From Granulicella sapmiensis (GTDB lineage: Bacteria; Acidobacteriota; Terriglobia; Terriglobales; Acidobacteriaceae), in assembly GCA_026225395.1 (NCBI GenBank), contig JAMFSR010000026.1, positions 1-64,000 on the forward strand: DNA of 64,000 nucleotides, written 5' to 3'. Position numbers and translations under genes: made by a program. The notes beneath the pieces were generated by a model. The model was given only the letters and a program-made list of their open reading frames with translations, searched no databases and was not told the DNA's origin. Positions within the stretch are counted from its first letter, which is position 1; every line of letters starts with the position of its first letter. Positions 40,668 to 50,981 of this stretch are shown piece by piece.

Positions 40668-42794
40668 ATGGTCGACTTCGCGGCTATAGAGAAGATGAAG
40701 AGGGTATCGGTAAGCCGGCCTTATATGAGGTGTCGTAAATGGTTTGGCCTCGGACTTCTGGCGGTAGCTCTCTTTACTTCGTGTATGCATTCGAGCGCCC
40801 AAGCCACCAGATTCAGTGGTGCTCCACCTTTGCTGCTCGGAACAGCGTGGTATCCGGAGCAATGGAACGAAGACCGCTGGGAGCAGGACTTGAGCCTCAT
40901 GGAGGCATGCAATATCCATGTTGTTCGAGTGGGCGAGTTTGCGTGGAGCAGTCTGGAGCCGGCGAAGGGTCAATATAAATTTGATTGGTTGGAGCGCGCG
41001 GTGGAGAAGGCGGCTTCACACCACATCCTCGTTGTTATGGGCACACCCACTGCGGCTCCGCCTGCATGGCTAACGTCCAAGTATCCCGAAACTCTACGGA
41101 TCGATGAGGATGGTCATCGAGACGAACACGGGGAGAGACAGCAGTTTTCTTTCGCTAGCGAGCGATATCGGCAGCTTGCGCGTGGAATTACTGAACAGAT
41201 GGCGATTCACTTCGGACACAACTCGAATGTAGTCGGTTGGCAGCTAGACAATGAATACCGCCGCATCTCCTATGACCCAGAGTCAAGACGCCAGTTTCAT
41301 GCCTGGTTGAAGACGAAGTACGGCTCTCTGGACAACCTGAATGCGCGTTGGACCACGGCATATTGGTCGCAAGCGTACGACAACTTCGATGAGATTCCGG
41401 CGCGTCCTTCCAAAGAGAACCCCGGATTGCTGCTGGACTGGAATCGCTTTGTTAGTGATACGTGGAAAAGTTACTCGCAGAACCAGATCGACGTGATTCG
41501 TCTTCACTCCGATCCTCGACAGTTCATAACGACGAACACCATGGGCTGGTTCAGTGGCTTCGATCATTACATGGTCCACGAAAATCTTGATATTGCTGCC
41601 TGGGACGATTATGCGGGAAGGGGCGACTACCAATATGTGCCTAACGGCATGGCACATGACTTGGTTCGGGGTTTTAAGCAGAAGAATTATTGGGTGATGG
41701 AAACGCAGGCGGCGTTTACGCAGTTTGAGCCTATGGATCGAGGACAAGTGCGAGACATGGCGTGGCAGGCCATTGGTCATGGCGCTGATGCCGTGCTGTA
41801 TTGGCAGTGGCGCAGTGCGCTCAATGGTCAGGAGCAATATCACGGTGTGCTGGTTGGCACTGACGGAACACCGGTGCCGGCATATGACGAGATCAAGCAG
41901 GTCGGTGCCGAGTTCGCGAAGGCTGGCTCAGCCCTTGCGGGTACGACGCCTCATTCGCAGGTAGCGATGCTGCATTCCTATGAAGCTTGGTGGGCGATCG
42001 ATTTTCATCGATCCAATGAAACGACAGATTTCAACCCAATCGCGTCCTTCACACAGTTCTATGTGCCCTTGCAGCGATTCGCTCAATCCGTTGACATCAT
42101 CTCTCCTGACGCGGCTTTCGATCAGTACAGATTGATTGAGGCCCCGGCACTGAATGTCTTGTCGCGGACTACTGCTGATCGTCTGGCAAAGTATGTGAGG
42201 CAAGGCGGGCATCTAGTGCTTGGAGTCCGCTCCGGGATGAAAGACGAGTACAACACATTGCATGTGCAGCGCCAGCCTGGTCCGCTAGCCGATCTGCTTG
42301 GCGGCAGAGTGGAGCAGTTCTACTCTACGAGCAAAACGTTCCAGGTGGCTGGTGAGGCTGGATCGGGAACCGGTCATACCTGGGCTGAAGCTTTGAGTGT
42401 CAAGAATTCCGAGACCAAGGTGTTGCTCCGTTATGGACATAGCAATAGCTGGCTGAGCGACCAGCCTGCGATGATTACCCGACGGGTAGGTAAGGGCAGC
42501 ATCACCTATATTGGCACCTGGTTGGACGATGCACTTGTTGACTCGTTGACCACTGGGTTTGTCGCGGAGAGCGGAGTGAGTCCAATCCTCAAGGGAGTTC
42601 CCGACGGTGTCGAAGTTTGTGAAAGATCCAGCAAGGAACACAAGGTATTGATCCTGATAAACCACAGCACGACTCCACAACACCTCGATCGGCAGGCCTC
42701 AATGCGCGACCTATTGGTGGACGGAAATCCTCAACAAACAAGCGTTGATATCCCTGTGTACGGTGTTGCTGTATTTGAAGAAAAGGGAAAGTGA
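40668..42794 (+). CDS. GH42 beta-galactosidase, exported
   Basis: The 708-aa protein has a signal-type N-terminus with a Cys (LFTSCMHSSAQ), possibly a lipoprotein. The GH42 TIM barrel begins LLLGTAWYPEQWNEDRW. Acid/base Glu196 is in WQLDNEYR and the nucleophile Glu345 is in YWVMETQAA. A trimerisation/amidotransferase-like domain (LNVLSRTTADRLAKYV, HLVLGVRSGMKDEYN) and a C-terminal beta domain follow, as in the family. It hydrolyses beta-D-galactosides. The gene starts one base after the SGNH stop. An alternative start at 40698 is possible. Confidence 0.92.
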   Translation: MVDFAAIEKMKRVSVSRPYMRCRKWFGLGLLAVALFTSCMHSSAQATRFSGAPPLLLGTAWYPEQWNEDRWEQDLSLMEACNIHVVRVGEFAWSSLEPAKGQYKFDWLERAVEKAASHHILVVMGTPTAAPPAWLTSKYPETLRIDEDGHRDEHGERQQFSFASERYRQLARGITEQMAIHFGHNSNVVGWQLDNEYRRISYDPESRRQFHAWLKTKYGSLDNLNARWTTAYWSQAYDNFDEIPARPSKENPGLLLDWNRFVSDTWKSYSQNQIDVIRLHSDPRQFITTNTMGWFSGFDHYMVHENLDIAAWDDYAGRGDYQYVPNGMAHDLVRGFKQKNYWVMETQAAFTQFEPMDRGQVRDMAWQAIGHGADAVLYWQWRSALNGQEQYHGVLVGTDGTPVPAYDEIKQVGAEFAKAGSALAGTTPHSQVAMLHSYEAWWAIDFHRSNETTDFNPIASFTQFYVPLQRFAQSVDIISPDAAFDQYRLIEAPALNVLSRTTADRLAKYVRQGGHLVLGVRSGMKDEYNTLHVQRQPGPLADLLGGRVEQFYSTSKTFQVAGEAGSGTGHTWAEALSVKNSETKVLLRYGHSNSWLSDQPAMITRRVGKGSITYIGTWLDDALVDSLTTGFVAESGVSPILKGVPDGVEVCERSSKEHKVLILINHSTTPQHLDRQASMRDLLVDGNPQQTSVDIPVYGVAVFEEKGK

Positions 42795-42825
42795 TTGTGA
42801 TTCATCGTCAAAGTTGGGAATTGGA

Positions 42826-45800
42826 ATGACAAAGACGAAGGTGGCTGAAATGATTGTTAAGAAAATCGTAAGCACTACCGCGCTCGCCCTGCTGTTGGCA
42901 TCGGTGCCTTCTTCTTTACAAGGGCAATCTTCCAGTGATGTTCCAAAGACGTTTGCCCCTGTTACCTTGCGCGGTTACGGTACGGTGTCGGGTATTTTTC
43001 ATGAAGAGCCTGGCGGATCAGTTCTTGCCATCACATGCGAAGATGAGACCAAAGCGAAGCTCCTGCAGGCAAAGTATCTATCGGACCTGAACTCGCAACC
43101 GGGTGTGAGGGTTGTGCCGAGCGCGACTTCTACCCTATATGTCATAGAGGGTCAGGGTGCGGTGGCTGCTTATAGTTCCGGAAATAAGGTGATGATTTTG
43201 ACCGGGACGAGTGATCAGAGCTTGCGAACCCTGATTGCGGAATTTAAGCCTTCCGGTGTGAGCACGCCGCAGGCGGAAGTGCCGATGTATCTAGACCGGT
43301 GGGATAAGTTCGGATTTCGCCATTACTACTCGCTCTGGAAGCATCCTCAGGGAATGACGGATGCGAACTACAACTTCACTGCAGAGTTCGATTATGCGGA
43401 GCAAGAAGATCGCACCGGATTTTTGATGGCCGACTCTCCCCTGCCAACAGATAGTGCCGAAGGCATGATGAACTATGGCTGGTGGGATTGGGTGGAGTAC
43501 GAAGCCGCAAAGCGTAAACTGCCCGTCGATCTGCATCTGGGGGGCAATGCAGGCGGCGAGGCGGCGTGGCTGCTGAATTCATATCGCGAGCAAACGCAGT
43601 TGAAGATGCCGGGCTTCACAGGTAATTTTCACGAGATGGAGTCGCCCTATCTCGGTGGGGAGGGTGTGCTGTCATGGAGTTCTACAACGGGTGAGGATGC
43701 GCGGCTGGGGTTGCTGCAGGAATCGATTCGGAAGTTTGGTAAAGAGCCAAATGTCGTTTCATTCCTTGAGCCCCATGGCGAACTACATCATGGAATTCAA
43801 GACATCTTTCTAGAGTACGGACCTGTTGCCGATGTGGGATACCGGCAGTATCTGAAGGCAAAATATGGGACACCGGCCACAGTTGGAAAGCGATGGGGTG
43901 TTTCGCTAATTTCATGGGACGATGTTCACCTGCAGGAAATCGCTTCGTTCGCGGGATGGGGACCAAGTGCGATCGATATTGGTGGTATGTGGAAGGTTGG
44001 CTACGAGAAGCTGGAGGAGCCGGCTCCCACAGGGTACGGCTATAACGCGCGGAAGGCTTTGAAGTCTGAACCGGCGCCCGATGCCTGGTTCCAGCCGGAG
44101 TTCAGTGATTCAATCTGGCCGGAATTGGCCGGGGGCGGAAATGACCAAGAGCTATTCCTGGAAAAGAGGCCCGCGGTGTTCCGGCGCACGTTTGATGTGT
44201 CTGCGGGATGGACGGCAAAGAATCCGCGTGTGTGGCTTTACCTTTGGGACATGAACCAGGCCGAGCACGAAGAGAGCCACGTGGTTCTGAATGGCAAGGT
44301 CGTGAGCGCAAGTGGAAAGGCTAATGTGCCGCACTGGAGCGCAATGGAAGTTACTGGTGTCGTGCAGGACGGTAAGAATAGCTTTGCTATTCGGTTGCCG
44401 CAGGGATTTATCGCGTATAAAACCTATCTTTCCCCGGTTGAGCCGAAACAGTACCCCGATCTCGGTGAGGCGTTGAATTCGCAGTGGGTTGATTTTGTTG
44501 ACTTCACGCAGTGGTCCCGGATTGAAGACGTCAGGCGCGGAATGGAAGCTGTACGGCAGGCCGCGCCGAACCAGAACATTACGCTCATGCATCCGGATGA
44601 GTACTCCGACGGCGTCAAGTCACTGGCCGAAGCCTATGGTGGGGAGTTCCACAACACCGGCTATATGGGAATCTTTTATGCCGACTACAACTCTTCGCTG
44701 ATGCGCGGAGCCAATCTGCCGTATTCGCTTGAGCCAGCTGCGCCCGCGAGCGATCTTGCGGACTTCAAGAAAGAGTTTGGTCTGTGGGAAACGGAGGGCG
44801 TTCAGTCGGTGGATTATTTCATCCACATTGGGGACATCCTGTGGCGACCCGATGTGAAGGCCGATTATGAAGCTCATCGAAAGCAGATTACTTTGATGGG
44901 GCAGACGCACTTCAAGAAAGCCCAGACAGCCTGTTTGTATTCTGACCGAAATACGCAGTTAACTGGCTATCCCTGGGGAGCTTCGCCGAACACAGTGTTC
45001 AACGGTGGCTACTGGGCATGGAATGCCTGCTCGCTACTACTACAACGGTATCCCTATGATGGGTTATCGCAGAGCTCGTTTGCGAGTGGTGACGCCGATC
45101 CCTATGGTGTCGTGATCGATACCAATACCTCGATCATGGATGAATCGATGGTGTCCGATATCGAGAAATGGGTTAGGAATGGAGGAACGTTTGTAACACT
45201 GGCCCAAACGGGACGGCATACACCCGAGAAGATTAATTCGTGGCCTATCTCGCGATTGACCGGCTACAAAGTTGTAAAGATCGACAGGCTGAAGCCGGAT
45301 GGAAATGTGGATGAGACAGGTTCTCTCCAAGCGGTGACAGGACAGACGATGTTCGCAGACTCATGGAATGGGCTAACGGCTAACGGCTTGCATCTGCAGA
45401 AAGCCGCGGACGACGTTCATGATCTGCTGTTATGGAAGGACGGAACGGTTGCGGTTGGAATGCGTCCGCTGGGAAAAGGTTATGTCGTGGAACTAGGAGC
45501 GAAGTTCACGGGGATCAAGATCCCCGATCGCATTGAGCCAGGCGATATGAAGCAAGAGAGCCGGGAATTGCAGGACATGCTTACTGCAGTGTTGCAGTGG
45601 CGCAAGGTCAGCCCGGAACCGGCACATCTTGCTGTTGCGAACGACAATGTATTAGTACGTCATTCTGTAACGAACAATGGCCTCTATGATGTTTGGACTC
45701 TATGGAATCAATCTCAAAAGCAAGAGCAGACTGTTTCACTTATTTTAGATGGTAATCAGGCACCAGTTGCGATTGATGTAGCAACTGGTATGAAGACGGC

Positions 45801-46782
45801 TATCACGGACTCGACGCTTGCGAATATCAACCTGAAAACGTCAGACACGCGAGTCTTCCTCACTCCAATTGGCCGTGTTGCAGAGGCACCGGAAGCCTGG
45901 TTCAACCTGCAACGGAACTGGTGGCGTGGCACGACTGCACCAAGGCCCAAATCCCTACCCGGCGCGAGTCATCGCTTTTCTGCCAATCTTAGCCAGGATT
46001 GGAAGTTCAAGACGATTGCTGAGGGAGCCAGCACCAATTCGATGCTCTCCGCCAAGTTCGACGACACGGCTTGGCCGTCACGCGCGCTTGGTATCTGGGA
46101 TGTCAAAGATGCCGGGGGCTCGGGGCATGGTATTTTTCGCAAGACCTTCACCGTCCCCGCTCAGTGGAGCGATGGTCTTGTTTCTATCTGGATGCTGGGC
46201 TGGACGGGCGATGGCTTCGTAGAAAAAGGTCGTGTCTGGCTCGACGGAAAAGAAGTCAAGCCGATGGATAGCCATGCCTATATCGCCATCGGTATGCCTT
46301 CGCTCAAAGCAGGCACCTCGCATACCGTCGCTGTCGAAGTCGAAAGCCGTGGCGTGCTCGCAGGTTTGCGTGGGGAGTGCTGGCTATCGTATGAGCCGGC
46401 GGCTCCAGCAAAAATCGATCTCGCAGGGAAGTGGTCACCGTCCGCGGATGGTCTCACGTATACCTCGCCCATCTCACTGCCCGGAAACTTCAAGACCCAG
46501 TTCATGAAGCGCAGCTTCACGGTCGATGAGAAGTATCGCGGACAAAATGCCGTTCTGATCGTGGATGGAGATCCGGCGCTGGTCGCCGTTCTGATCAACG
46601 GAAAACTCGTACGTCATCATCACCACATGATCGGCTCACGGTGGAGCTTGAACTTAACTCCCTTTATTCATTTCGGTGGAGACAACCAGATCCAACTTGT
46701 GCGTTGGAACGGTGCAGGATCCGGGGCGGTACGGCAGGTATTCATGGGCTTCTATGCTGCGAACGGTTACCCGAGGACGTAG
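42826..46782 (+). CDS. Large secreted multidomain putative glycoside hydrolase
   Basis: The start is 42826 or 42850 (AAGGTGG favours the second), giving about 1310-1318 aa with a signal peptide (TTALALLLASVPSSLQG). Order: an N-terminal beta domain; a TIM-barrel-like segment with MMNYGWWDWVEYEA and VVSFLEPHGELHHG; a GH2-type sugar-binding insert (AVFRRTFDVSAGW); a further barrel segment with HPDEYSDGVKSLAEAYGGEFHNTGYMG; an amidotransferase-like domain (YGVVIDTNTSIMDESMV); and C-terminal sandwiches (GIFRKTFTVPAQW, MKRSFTVDEKYRGQ). It is intact and last in the GH42 operon. It looks like clan GH-A, perhaps a distant GH42 or GH2 relative, but I cannot give a family. Confidence 0.6.
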   Translation: MTKTKVAEMIVKKIVSTTALALLLASVPSSLQGQSSSDVPKTFAPVTLRGYGTVSGIFHEEPGGSVLAITCEDETKAKLLQAKYLSDLNSQPGVRVVPSATSTLYVIEGQGAVAAYSSGNKVMILTGTSDQSLRTLIAEFKPSGVSTPQAEVPMYLDRWDKFGFRHYYSLWKHPQGMTDANYNFTAEFDYAEQEDRTGFLMADSPLPTDSAEGMMNYGWWDWVEYEAAKRKLPVDLHLGGNAGGEAAWLLNSYREQTQLKMPGFTGNFHEMESPYLGGEGVLSWSSTTGEDARLGLLQESIRKFGKEPNVVSFLEPHGELHHGIQDIFLEYGPVADVGYRQYLKAKYGTPATVGKRWGVSLISWDDVHLQEIASFAGWGPSAIDIGGMWKVGYEKLEEPAPTGYGYNARKALKSEPAPDAWFQPEFSDSIWPELAGGGNDQELFLEKRPAVFRRTFDVSAGWTAKNPRVWLYLWDMNQAEHEESHVVLNGKVVSASGKANVPHWSAMEVTGVVQDGKNSFAIRLPQGFIAYKTYLSPVEPKQYPDLGEALNSQWVDFVDFTQWSRIEDVRRGMEAVRQAAPNQNITLMHPDEYSDGVKSLAEAYGGEFHNTGYMGIFYADYNSSLMRGANLPYSLEPAAPASDLADFKKEFGLWETEGVQSVDYFIHIGDILWRPDVKADYEAHRKQITLMGQTHFKKAQTACLYSDRNTQLTGYPWGASPNTVFNGGYWAWNACSLLLQRYPYDGLSQSSFASGDADPYGVVIDTNTSIMDESMVSDIEKWVRNGGTFVTLAQTGRHTPEKINSWPISRLTGYKVVKIDRLKPDGNVDETGSLQAVTGQTMFADSWNGLTANGLHLQKAADDVHDLLLWKDGTVAVGMRPLGKGYVVELGAKFTGIKIPDRIEPGDMKQESRELQDMLTAVLQWRKVSPEPAHLAVANDNVLVRHSVTNNGLYDVWTLWNQSQKQEQTVSLILDGNQAPVAIDVATGMKTAITDSTLANINLKTSDTRVFLTPIGRVAEAPEAWFNLQRNWWRGTTAPRPKSLPGASHRFSANLSQDWKFKTIAEGASTNSMLSAKFDDTAWPSRALGIWDVKDAGGSGHGIFRKTFTVPAQWSDGLVSIWMLGWTGDGFVEKGRVWLDGKEVKPMDSHAYIAIGMPSLKAGTSHTVAVEVESRGVLAGLRGECWLSYEPAAPAKIDLAGKWSPSADGLTYTSPISLPGNFKTQFMKRSFTVDEKYRGQNAVLIVDGDPALVAVLINGKLVRHHHHMIGSRWSLNLTPFIHFGGDNQIQLVRWNGAGSGAVRQVFMGFYAANGYPRT

Positions 46783-46817
46783 GATAAGTGTTCGCAGCAC
46801 ATACTTGATGCCAGCCG

Positions 46818-48410
46818 CTACTTCAGTCCCTTCTTCATCACGACAGTAGAGACGAGCGCTGGAACTGTGGCTGAGTCCACCTCTGCAGTACCGATCCTGC
46901 CACTTATGTCGCGCAGTACAACCCTGATCCGCTTCGTTCCGACGGGGGCCACAGTTTGGAGTGCAAGTGGCATGTTGCCCGTTCGAATCAGGCTTGCCTG
47001 ACTTTCGGGTACACCCAGCGTCAATTGACGAGATGTGTGGTTCAGGATTTGTCCCTTGGCATCCAGTGAGCTTACGACCGCGAGGATCACTGTTTGCTCC
47101 TCGCCTTTGTTGTTCGCGTTGAAGGTGAGCGTTCCGCTATCGATCGAGATATCGCAAGTTGCTTGCTCGCTATCGTTAGCCCGCTGGCATTGTTGCACGT
47201 GCAGGCCAATGCCGGTATAGGGTATAGCGGCAATGGTGGCTTCATACAAGTCGAAGCGAAGATCGTTATCGGCTTCCTTGGCGGCCTGCTTTGGCTTCTC
47301 CAGATCGACAGGCTCTGTCGAATAGTAGCCTTCCTTGGTTTGCGCAATCAGATTTGGATCGCTCATCCGTACCGTAATGCTGTGGTACTCCGAGGCAGAG
47401 TCGCGAAGAGCGGGTGTATAGGTGAGTGTATAAAAGCCGGCGCCTCGTTGCACGCTGTCTGAAATTTCGCGGTCGAGATCATTCATGCCGCGATAGTACT
47501 TGCCGCCCGTCTGGTCGACGAATAAGTTGATGTTGAAGCTGTTGGCAAAAGGGTCGGTAGGTTTAGGTGCGGCAATTGGTTCGATCGTCGCCGTGTCGGC
47601 AATCGCTGCCGGATTGTTGAAGTCCACCGAGGTTCCGAGCGTGGGATCGATGACGTAAAGAGACACTCGCGACTCCAGCAGTAGATCGATGGTGCTATGC
47701 AGTGCCTTGGCCATCAACTCCTTGTCTGGATAGTCCATGTTCCGGCCATTGATCCCTGGAAAGCTTCTTCCGACCCAAAGGATTTCCTTTTTGCCAGGTT
47801 GGCCACGGCTGAATAGCGCAGCCTGTTGCAAGGCGCTGAAAGAGGCCGCAACCTGTTCCACTGCCGCACCGCGGGCGAGTTTACTGGCGGCACTCGGTGG
47901 GTGCTTCAGAATGGCTTGCAGAATGACATCTCTGTCGCGGGTGAACGTTGTGACCGGGCGCATGCCGTTGTCGTTGAGCCAAAGCAGAATTGTCGGCTCT
48001 GTCAGCCGTGCCGGCTGGCCTTTCAAATACGTTTCGATGCACTGCTTAGCATAAGAAATTTCGGTAAACGGTGTATCCATTTCGTCCACAACGATCATTG
48101 TCATCGGCGACTGGCCCCAGTCATCGTTTCCATTCCGGTCTTTGACCGGCTTGTCGGGTATTGCGGGCCGGTTCGCTGGAGCGTCGAAGTCGCGCACGGT
48201 TTGGAGTACACCGTTTTCGTAGACCTGGAAGTCTTCGCGTTTAAGGTTGGTGACGATGTTCCCTTTCCGATCTGTCACCACGGTATCCAGAACCACGAGC
48301 TGACTCCTTACGGTGATATGGGAATCATCATCTGCCGGGGAAGGGCCCTGAGCAACGCAGGGCGCAGCGAGGACGATGGCAAGCAAGGGAGTGAACCGTA
48401 GAAGCTTCAT
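46818..48410 (-). CDS. Secreted VWFA-related domain protein (acidobacterial type)
   Basis: From MKLLRFTPLL the product is 530 aa with a signal peptide ending near CVAQG. An N-terminal segment ITVRSQLVVLDTVVTDRKGN with DFQVYENGVLQTV is the usual lead-in to the acidobacterial VWFA-related domain. The VWA core (MTMIVVDEMDTPFTEISYA) has a degenerate metal site. GGKYYRGMNDLDREI and GAGFYTLTYTPALRD are also typical. The C-terminal beta part may be an Ig-like domain. Function of the family is unknown; protein-protein interaction outside the cell is expected. It shares an upstream region with the 48662 gene that contains an operator. Confidence 0.75.
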   Translation of the reverse strand: MKLLRFTPLLAIVLAAPCVAQGPSPADDDSHITVRSQLVVLDTVVTDRKGNIVTNLKREDFQVYENGVLQTVRDFDAPANRPAIPDKPVKDRNGNDDWGQSPMTMIVVDEMDTPFTEISYAKQCIETYLKGQPARLTEPTILLWLNDNGMRPVTTFTRDRDVILQAILKHPPSAASKLARGAAVEQVAASFSALQQAALFSRGQPGKKEILWVGRSFPGINGRNMDYPDKELMAKALHSTIDLLLESRVSLYVIDPTLGTSVDFNNPAAIADTATIEPIAAPKPTDPFANSFNINLFVDQTGGKYYRGMNDLDREISDSVQRGAGFYTLTYTPALRDSASEYHSITVRMSDPNLIAQTKEGYYSTEPVDLEKPKQAAKEADNDLRFDLYEATIAAIPYTGIGLHVQQCQRANDSEQATCDISIDSGTLTFNANNKGEEQTVILAVVSSLDAKGQILNHTSRQLTLGVPESQASLIRTGNMPLALQTVAPVGTKRIRVVLRDISGRIGTAEVDSATVPALVSTVVMKKGLK

Positions 48411-48533
48411 AGTCGAACTCAAGAAACACCTCTCATCGAACAAAGTTTCGCCATGGTCGAGGGCAATTTCAAGACGCGATAGCGACGACGTTTTTGTTGA
48501 CAACGATCTTGACCGCGTTATCTAATTCCTTAC

Positions 48534-48549
48534 GGGAGAAGGTTATCCA
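48534..48549. promoter_or_regulatory. Putative LacI-type operator between divergent genes at 48.5 kb
   Basis: GGGAGAAGGTTATCCA has an intact right arm and a weak left arm, 112 bp upstream of the 48662 gene and 124 bp upstream of the VWFA gene. Confidence 0.5.
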
Positions 48550-48661
48550 ATATACGTTATTCGGACAACAATTGTTTCTCCAGTCGTACCGATCTACGAA
48601 AAAATACGAGTTAAACGTGATATCGCCCATCAGATAGATCCGCAACATAAAAGGACGAACA

Positions 48662-50863
48662 ATGTCGGAAAATGAGAAGCAAATCACACGGCGCGACTTC
48701 GTGAATGCAAGCGCGATGATCGGTGGCGCCGCCATTATGGCGGGAAAAGTTCCCATGGCTGTGGCGGCTGATGGCCCTCTGATCAAGCTTCCAGCTGACT
48801 TCGGCCCTTGTCCTCGCAAGTTAGAAGACTTTCTCAGATACATCGTGCAGCGCAGGTCTGCCGAGGGGCTGAATAGCCTTTCGATGAATGAGACCGGACC
48901 GAAGCCGGTAAGAATTGGCACGATTCAAAACGGTACGCCCGGCGATATGTATCTTGCTTTTACCGCGTCGGCAGCTTATCGCTATTCCTGGAGCCGCTTT
49001 CATCGCGATGCTGCCTTTAGAGATCGGGCCTTCTTCTTGATGGACAGCACCGTGAGGATCAGGAAAAACGGGGATTGGGACGATGGCGGCCTCAACTCCT
49101 ACTTCGGTCTTCATGGCCTTGCCCTTGCCGTTCTTTCCTGGAAAGAAACCGGCGACGTCGATGCAGCGCGTCTGCAAACCTGGACTGATGCCGTCATCAA
49201 AGGCGCCGACGACGGTCTCATGCGGTTGCACTATGGGCCGTATCGCTACAGCCCGCTTACATCACAGTATGCCAATCCCGAAATGTACTTCCTCTCGGGT
49301 CTCGCGGCTGCCTGGAAACTCACAGGGCAAGACCGTTATCGCGTAGAGGCCGCACACGGGTTGGCACGATATGACGAATGGCTGTTCGACGGCGGCGGGA
49401 TGGCGTACTTCCTCAGGTCTTCGCCACAACATGGCTACCAGACGATGGCCGTCAAGTCGATCGCTCTCTATTGGGACCTTACGGGTGATCCTTACGCCCT
49501 CGACTTCCTCAAGCGTCTAAAACCGTACTACCCCAACGTCGTGCATCGCACCGGTATGGTCACCGATGCCGAGCATCCGCAGATCAAACATATCTTCGGC
49601 TTCATGACCAATCCTGCTGGACCGGCGATCATTGCGCTAGCTACTGGCGATGGAACGAACCGCTTCGCCGCGGACGCTGCCCTCAAGATTACCGCGGACG
49701 AAGTCGATAACCTGACTCCGTCCTACGGTAAGGTGTCCGTTGAGTGGTACAACTTCCAGCTTTCCACCTATGCGGCCGCGGCGTTGCGGTTGATGGAAAA
49801 GCATCCCATGCCGGAAGCCGTCGATCCCGGCGCTCGCCGCGTGTTTCTCGATGCCGGCTTCCGTGGTGTGCGCTCGCAGTGGGATGACTTTATCGCTGCA
49901 TCTACTTCGCGACAGATGAGCGACAGTGTTGCCGGAGCTTACATCGCCGATCCAAAGGAGAAGACGGTCCCGATCGAATCCGCTGTGGACGGTGTTTACT
50001 TCGAGGTGTTGCGCACCAACGGTGACAAGAAGGTTAGCTTCAGTTGTACCGAGTGGGAACCCATGACCACCTATGCCAGCGCTGAAGGACTCGCTACGCA
50101 AAGCTCCATGTCGAGACTCTTCGCGCTCTATTGGGCAGAGGTTCCGCGGCTTGGCGATGATGATCGCGGAACGACTCAGGACTCTGACTGGTCCAGCATC
50201 CAGCACTGGGCCGTCTGGCAGGATTACCTTGTAGGCCTCTCTGCGCTGCGCAGCCACGGCGCCGGCGGCGATGCGGGCGATGTGGCACGTGTTCGCTGGA
50301 GGCTTTCGCCGATGAAGCGCAAACTCAAGATCGCGGAGCAGACGGATAAATCGTTGCGGTTTCAATATGGGAGGCTACAGGCGGATCTCACCTGCCTCGA
50401 TCAGAAGGGTGGGGCAGTGTTCAAGCCCGAGGAAATTACCGAAGCTCCACGGCAGGCCTGGACGCCCTTGCTGACGCGATCAGCTCCGTGGGTGGGTGGA
50501 GACTATATCAACGTAGCCTCTGTCATCCGTCCGTCAAATGCAAAAGGAACTGTCCAGGTGAAGGAGTTGAAAAACGGTGCTGCCGCTCTGTTCATGGAGC
50601 CGGGCACGAAGAAAGCCCACGTTTGGGTGGTGAACCTAACGCGCGCCACAACGAACTACCTCATGGACGTGCCGCAAGGTATGAACGTCAGGACGTATAA
50701 GCGAACGGTTCACCTTCCTCCTGTGCCTCCTGGACAACCGGCCCATGCCGGATTGGAGGGCGGGGAAACAGCGATCTTTGTTGTCGAAGCGGCGCAATCT
50801 ATTGACCCTGTCGCCCTTCTAGCTGGACTGAGAGAGAGTGCGAAAAGTCCACTGATGGTTTAG
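48662..50863 (+). CDS. Tat-exported helical-barrel protein, unassigned
   Basis: The 733-aa protein starts with a Tat leader (ITRRDFVNASAMIGGAA), preceded by AAAGGAC. The helical part (about 95-420) includes DDGGLNSYFGLHGLALAVLSWKETGD, YGPYRYSPLTSQYANPEMYF and GKVSVEWYNFQLSTYAAAAL, consistent with an (alpha/alpha) barrel. A beta-rich C-terminal half follows (VDGVYFEVLRTNGDKKVSF, GAAALFMEPGTKKAHVWVVN). I recognise no family or catalytic set. Like the 37371 gene product, it has the plan of some lyases and hydrolases. It is monocistronic, with an operator upstream and a terminator downstream. Confidence 0.5.
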   Translation: MSENEKQITRRDFVNASAMIGGAAIMAGKVPMAVAADGPLIKLPADFGPCPRKLEDFLRYIVQRRSAEGLNSLSMNETGPKPVRIGTIQNGTPGDMYLAFTASAAYRYSWSRFHRDAAFRDRAFFLMDSTVRIRKNGDWDDGGLNSYFGLHGLALAVLSWKETGDVDAARLQTWTDAVIKGADDGLMRLHYGPYRYSPLTSQYANPEMYFLSGLAAAWKLTGQDRYRVEAAHGLARYDEWLFDGGGMAYFLRSSPQHGYQTMAVKSIALYWDLTGDPYALDFLKRLKPYYPNVVHRTGMVTDAEHPQIKHIFGFMTNPAGPAIIALATGDGTNRFAADAALKITADEVDNLTPSYGKVSVEWYNFQLSTYAAAALRLMEKHPMPEAVDPGARRVFLDAGFRGVRSQWDDFIAASTSRQMSDSVAGAYIADPKEKTVPIESAVDGVYFEVLRTNGDKKVSFSCTEWEPMTTYASAEGLATQSSMSRLFALYWAEVPRLGDDDRGTTQDSDWSSIQHWAVWQDYLVGLSALRSHGAGGDAGDVARVRWRLSPMKRKLKIAEQTDKSLRFQYGRLQADLTCLDQKGGAVFKPEEITEAPRQAWTPLLTRSAPWVGGDYINVASVIRPSNAKGTVQVKELKNGAAALFMEPGTKKAHVWVVNLTRATTNYLMDVPQGMNVRTYKRTVHLPPVPPGQPAHAGLEGGETAIFVVEAAQSIDPVALLAGLRESAKSPLMV

Positions 50864-50940
50864 GGTGTCATCGTACGGCTTGCTTCCTCGTTGCAGTCTG
50901 CAAGAGCGGAAACCTCCAGGTTGCCGAAAGACAAATAAGA

Positions 50941-50973
50941 GGCCGCAGCGGGGAAACCCGCCGCGGCCTTTTT
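50941..50973 (+). terminator. Rho-independent terminator between convergent genes
   Basis: The stem GGCCGCAGCGGGG pairs with CCCGCCGCGGCC across a short AAA loop and is followed by TTTTTATTTG. It ends the 48662 transcript. The AT-rich other flank could serve the converging TonB receptor gene. Confidence 0.85.
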
Positions 50974-50981
50974 ATTTGTAG

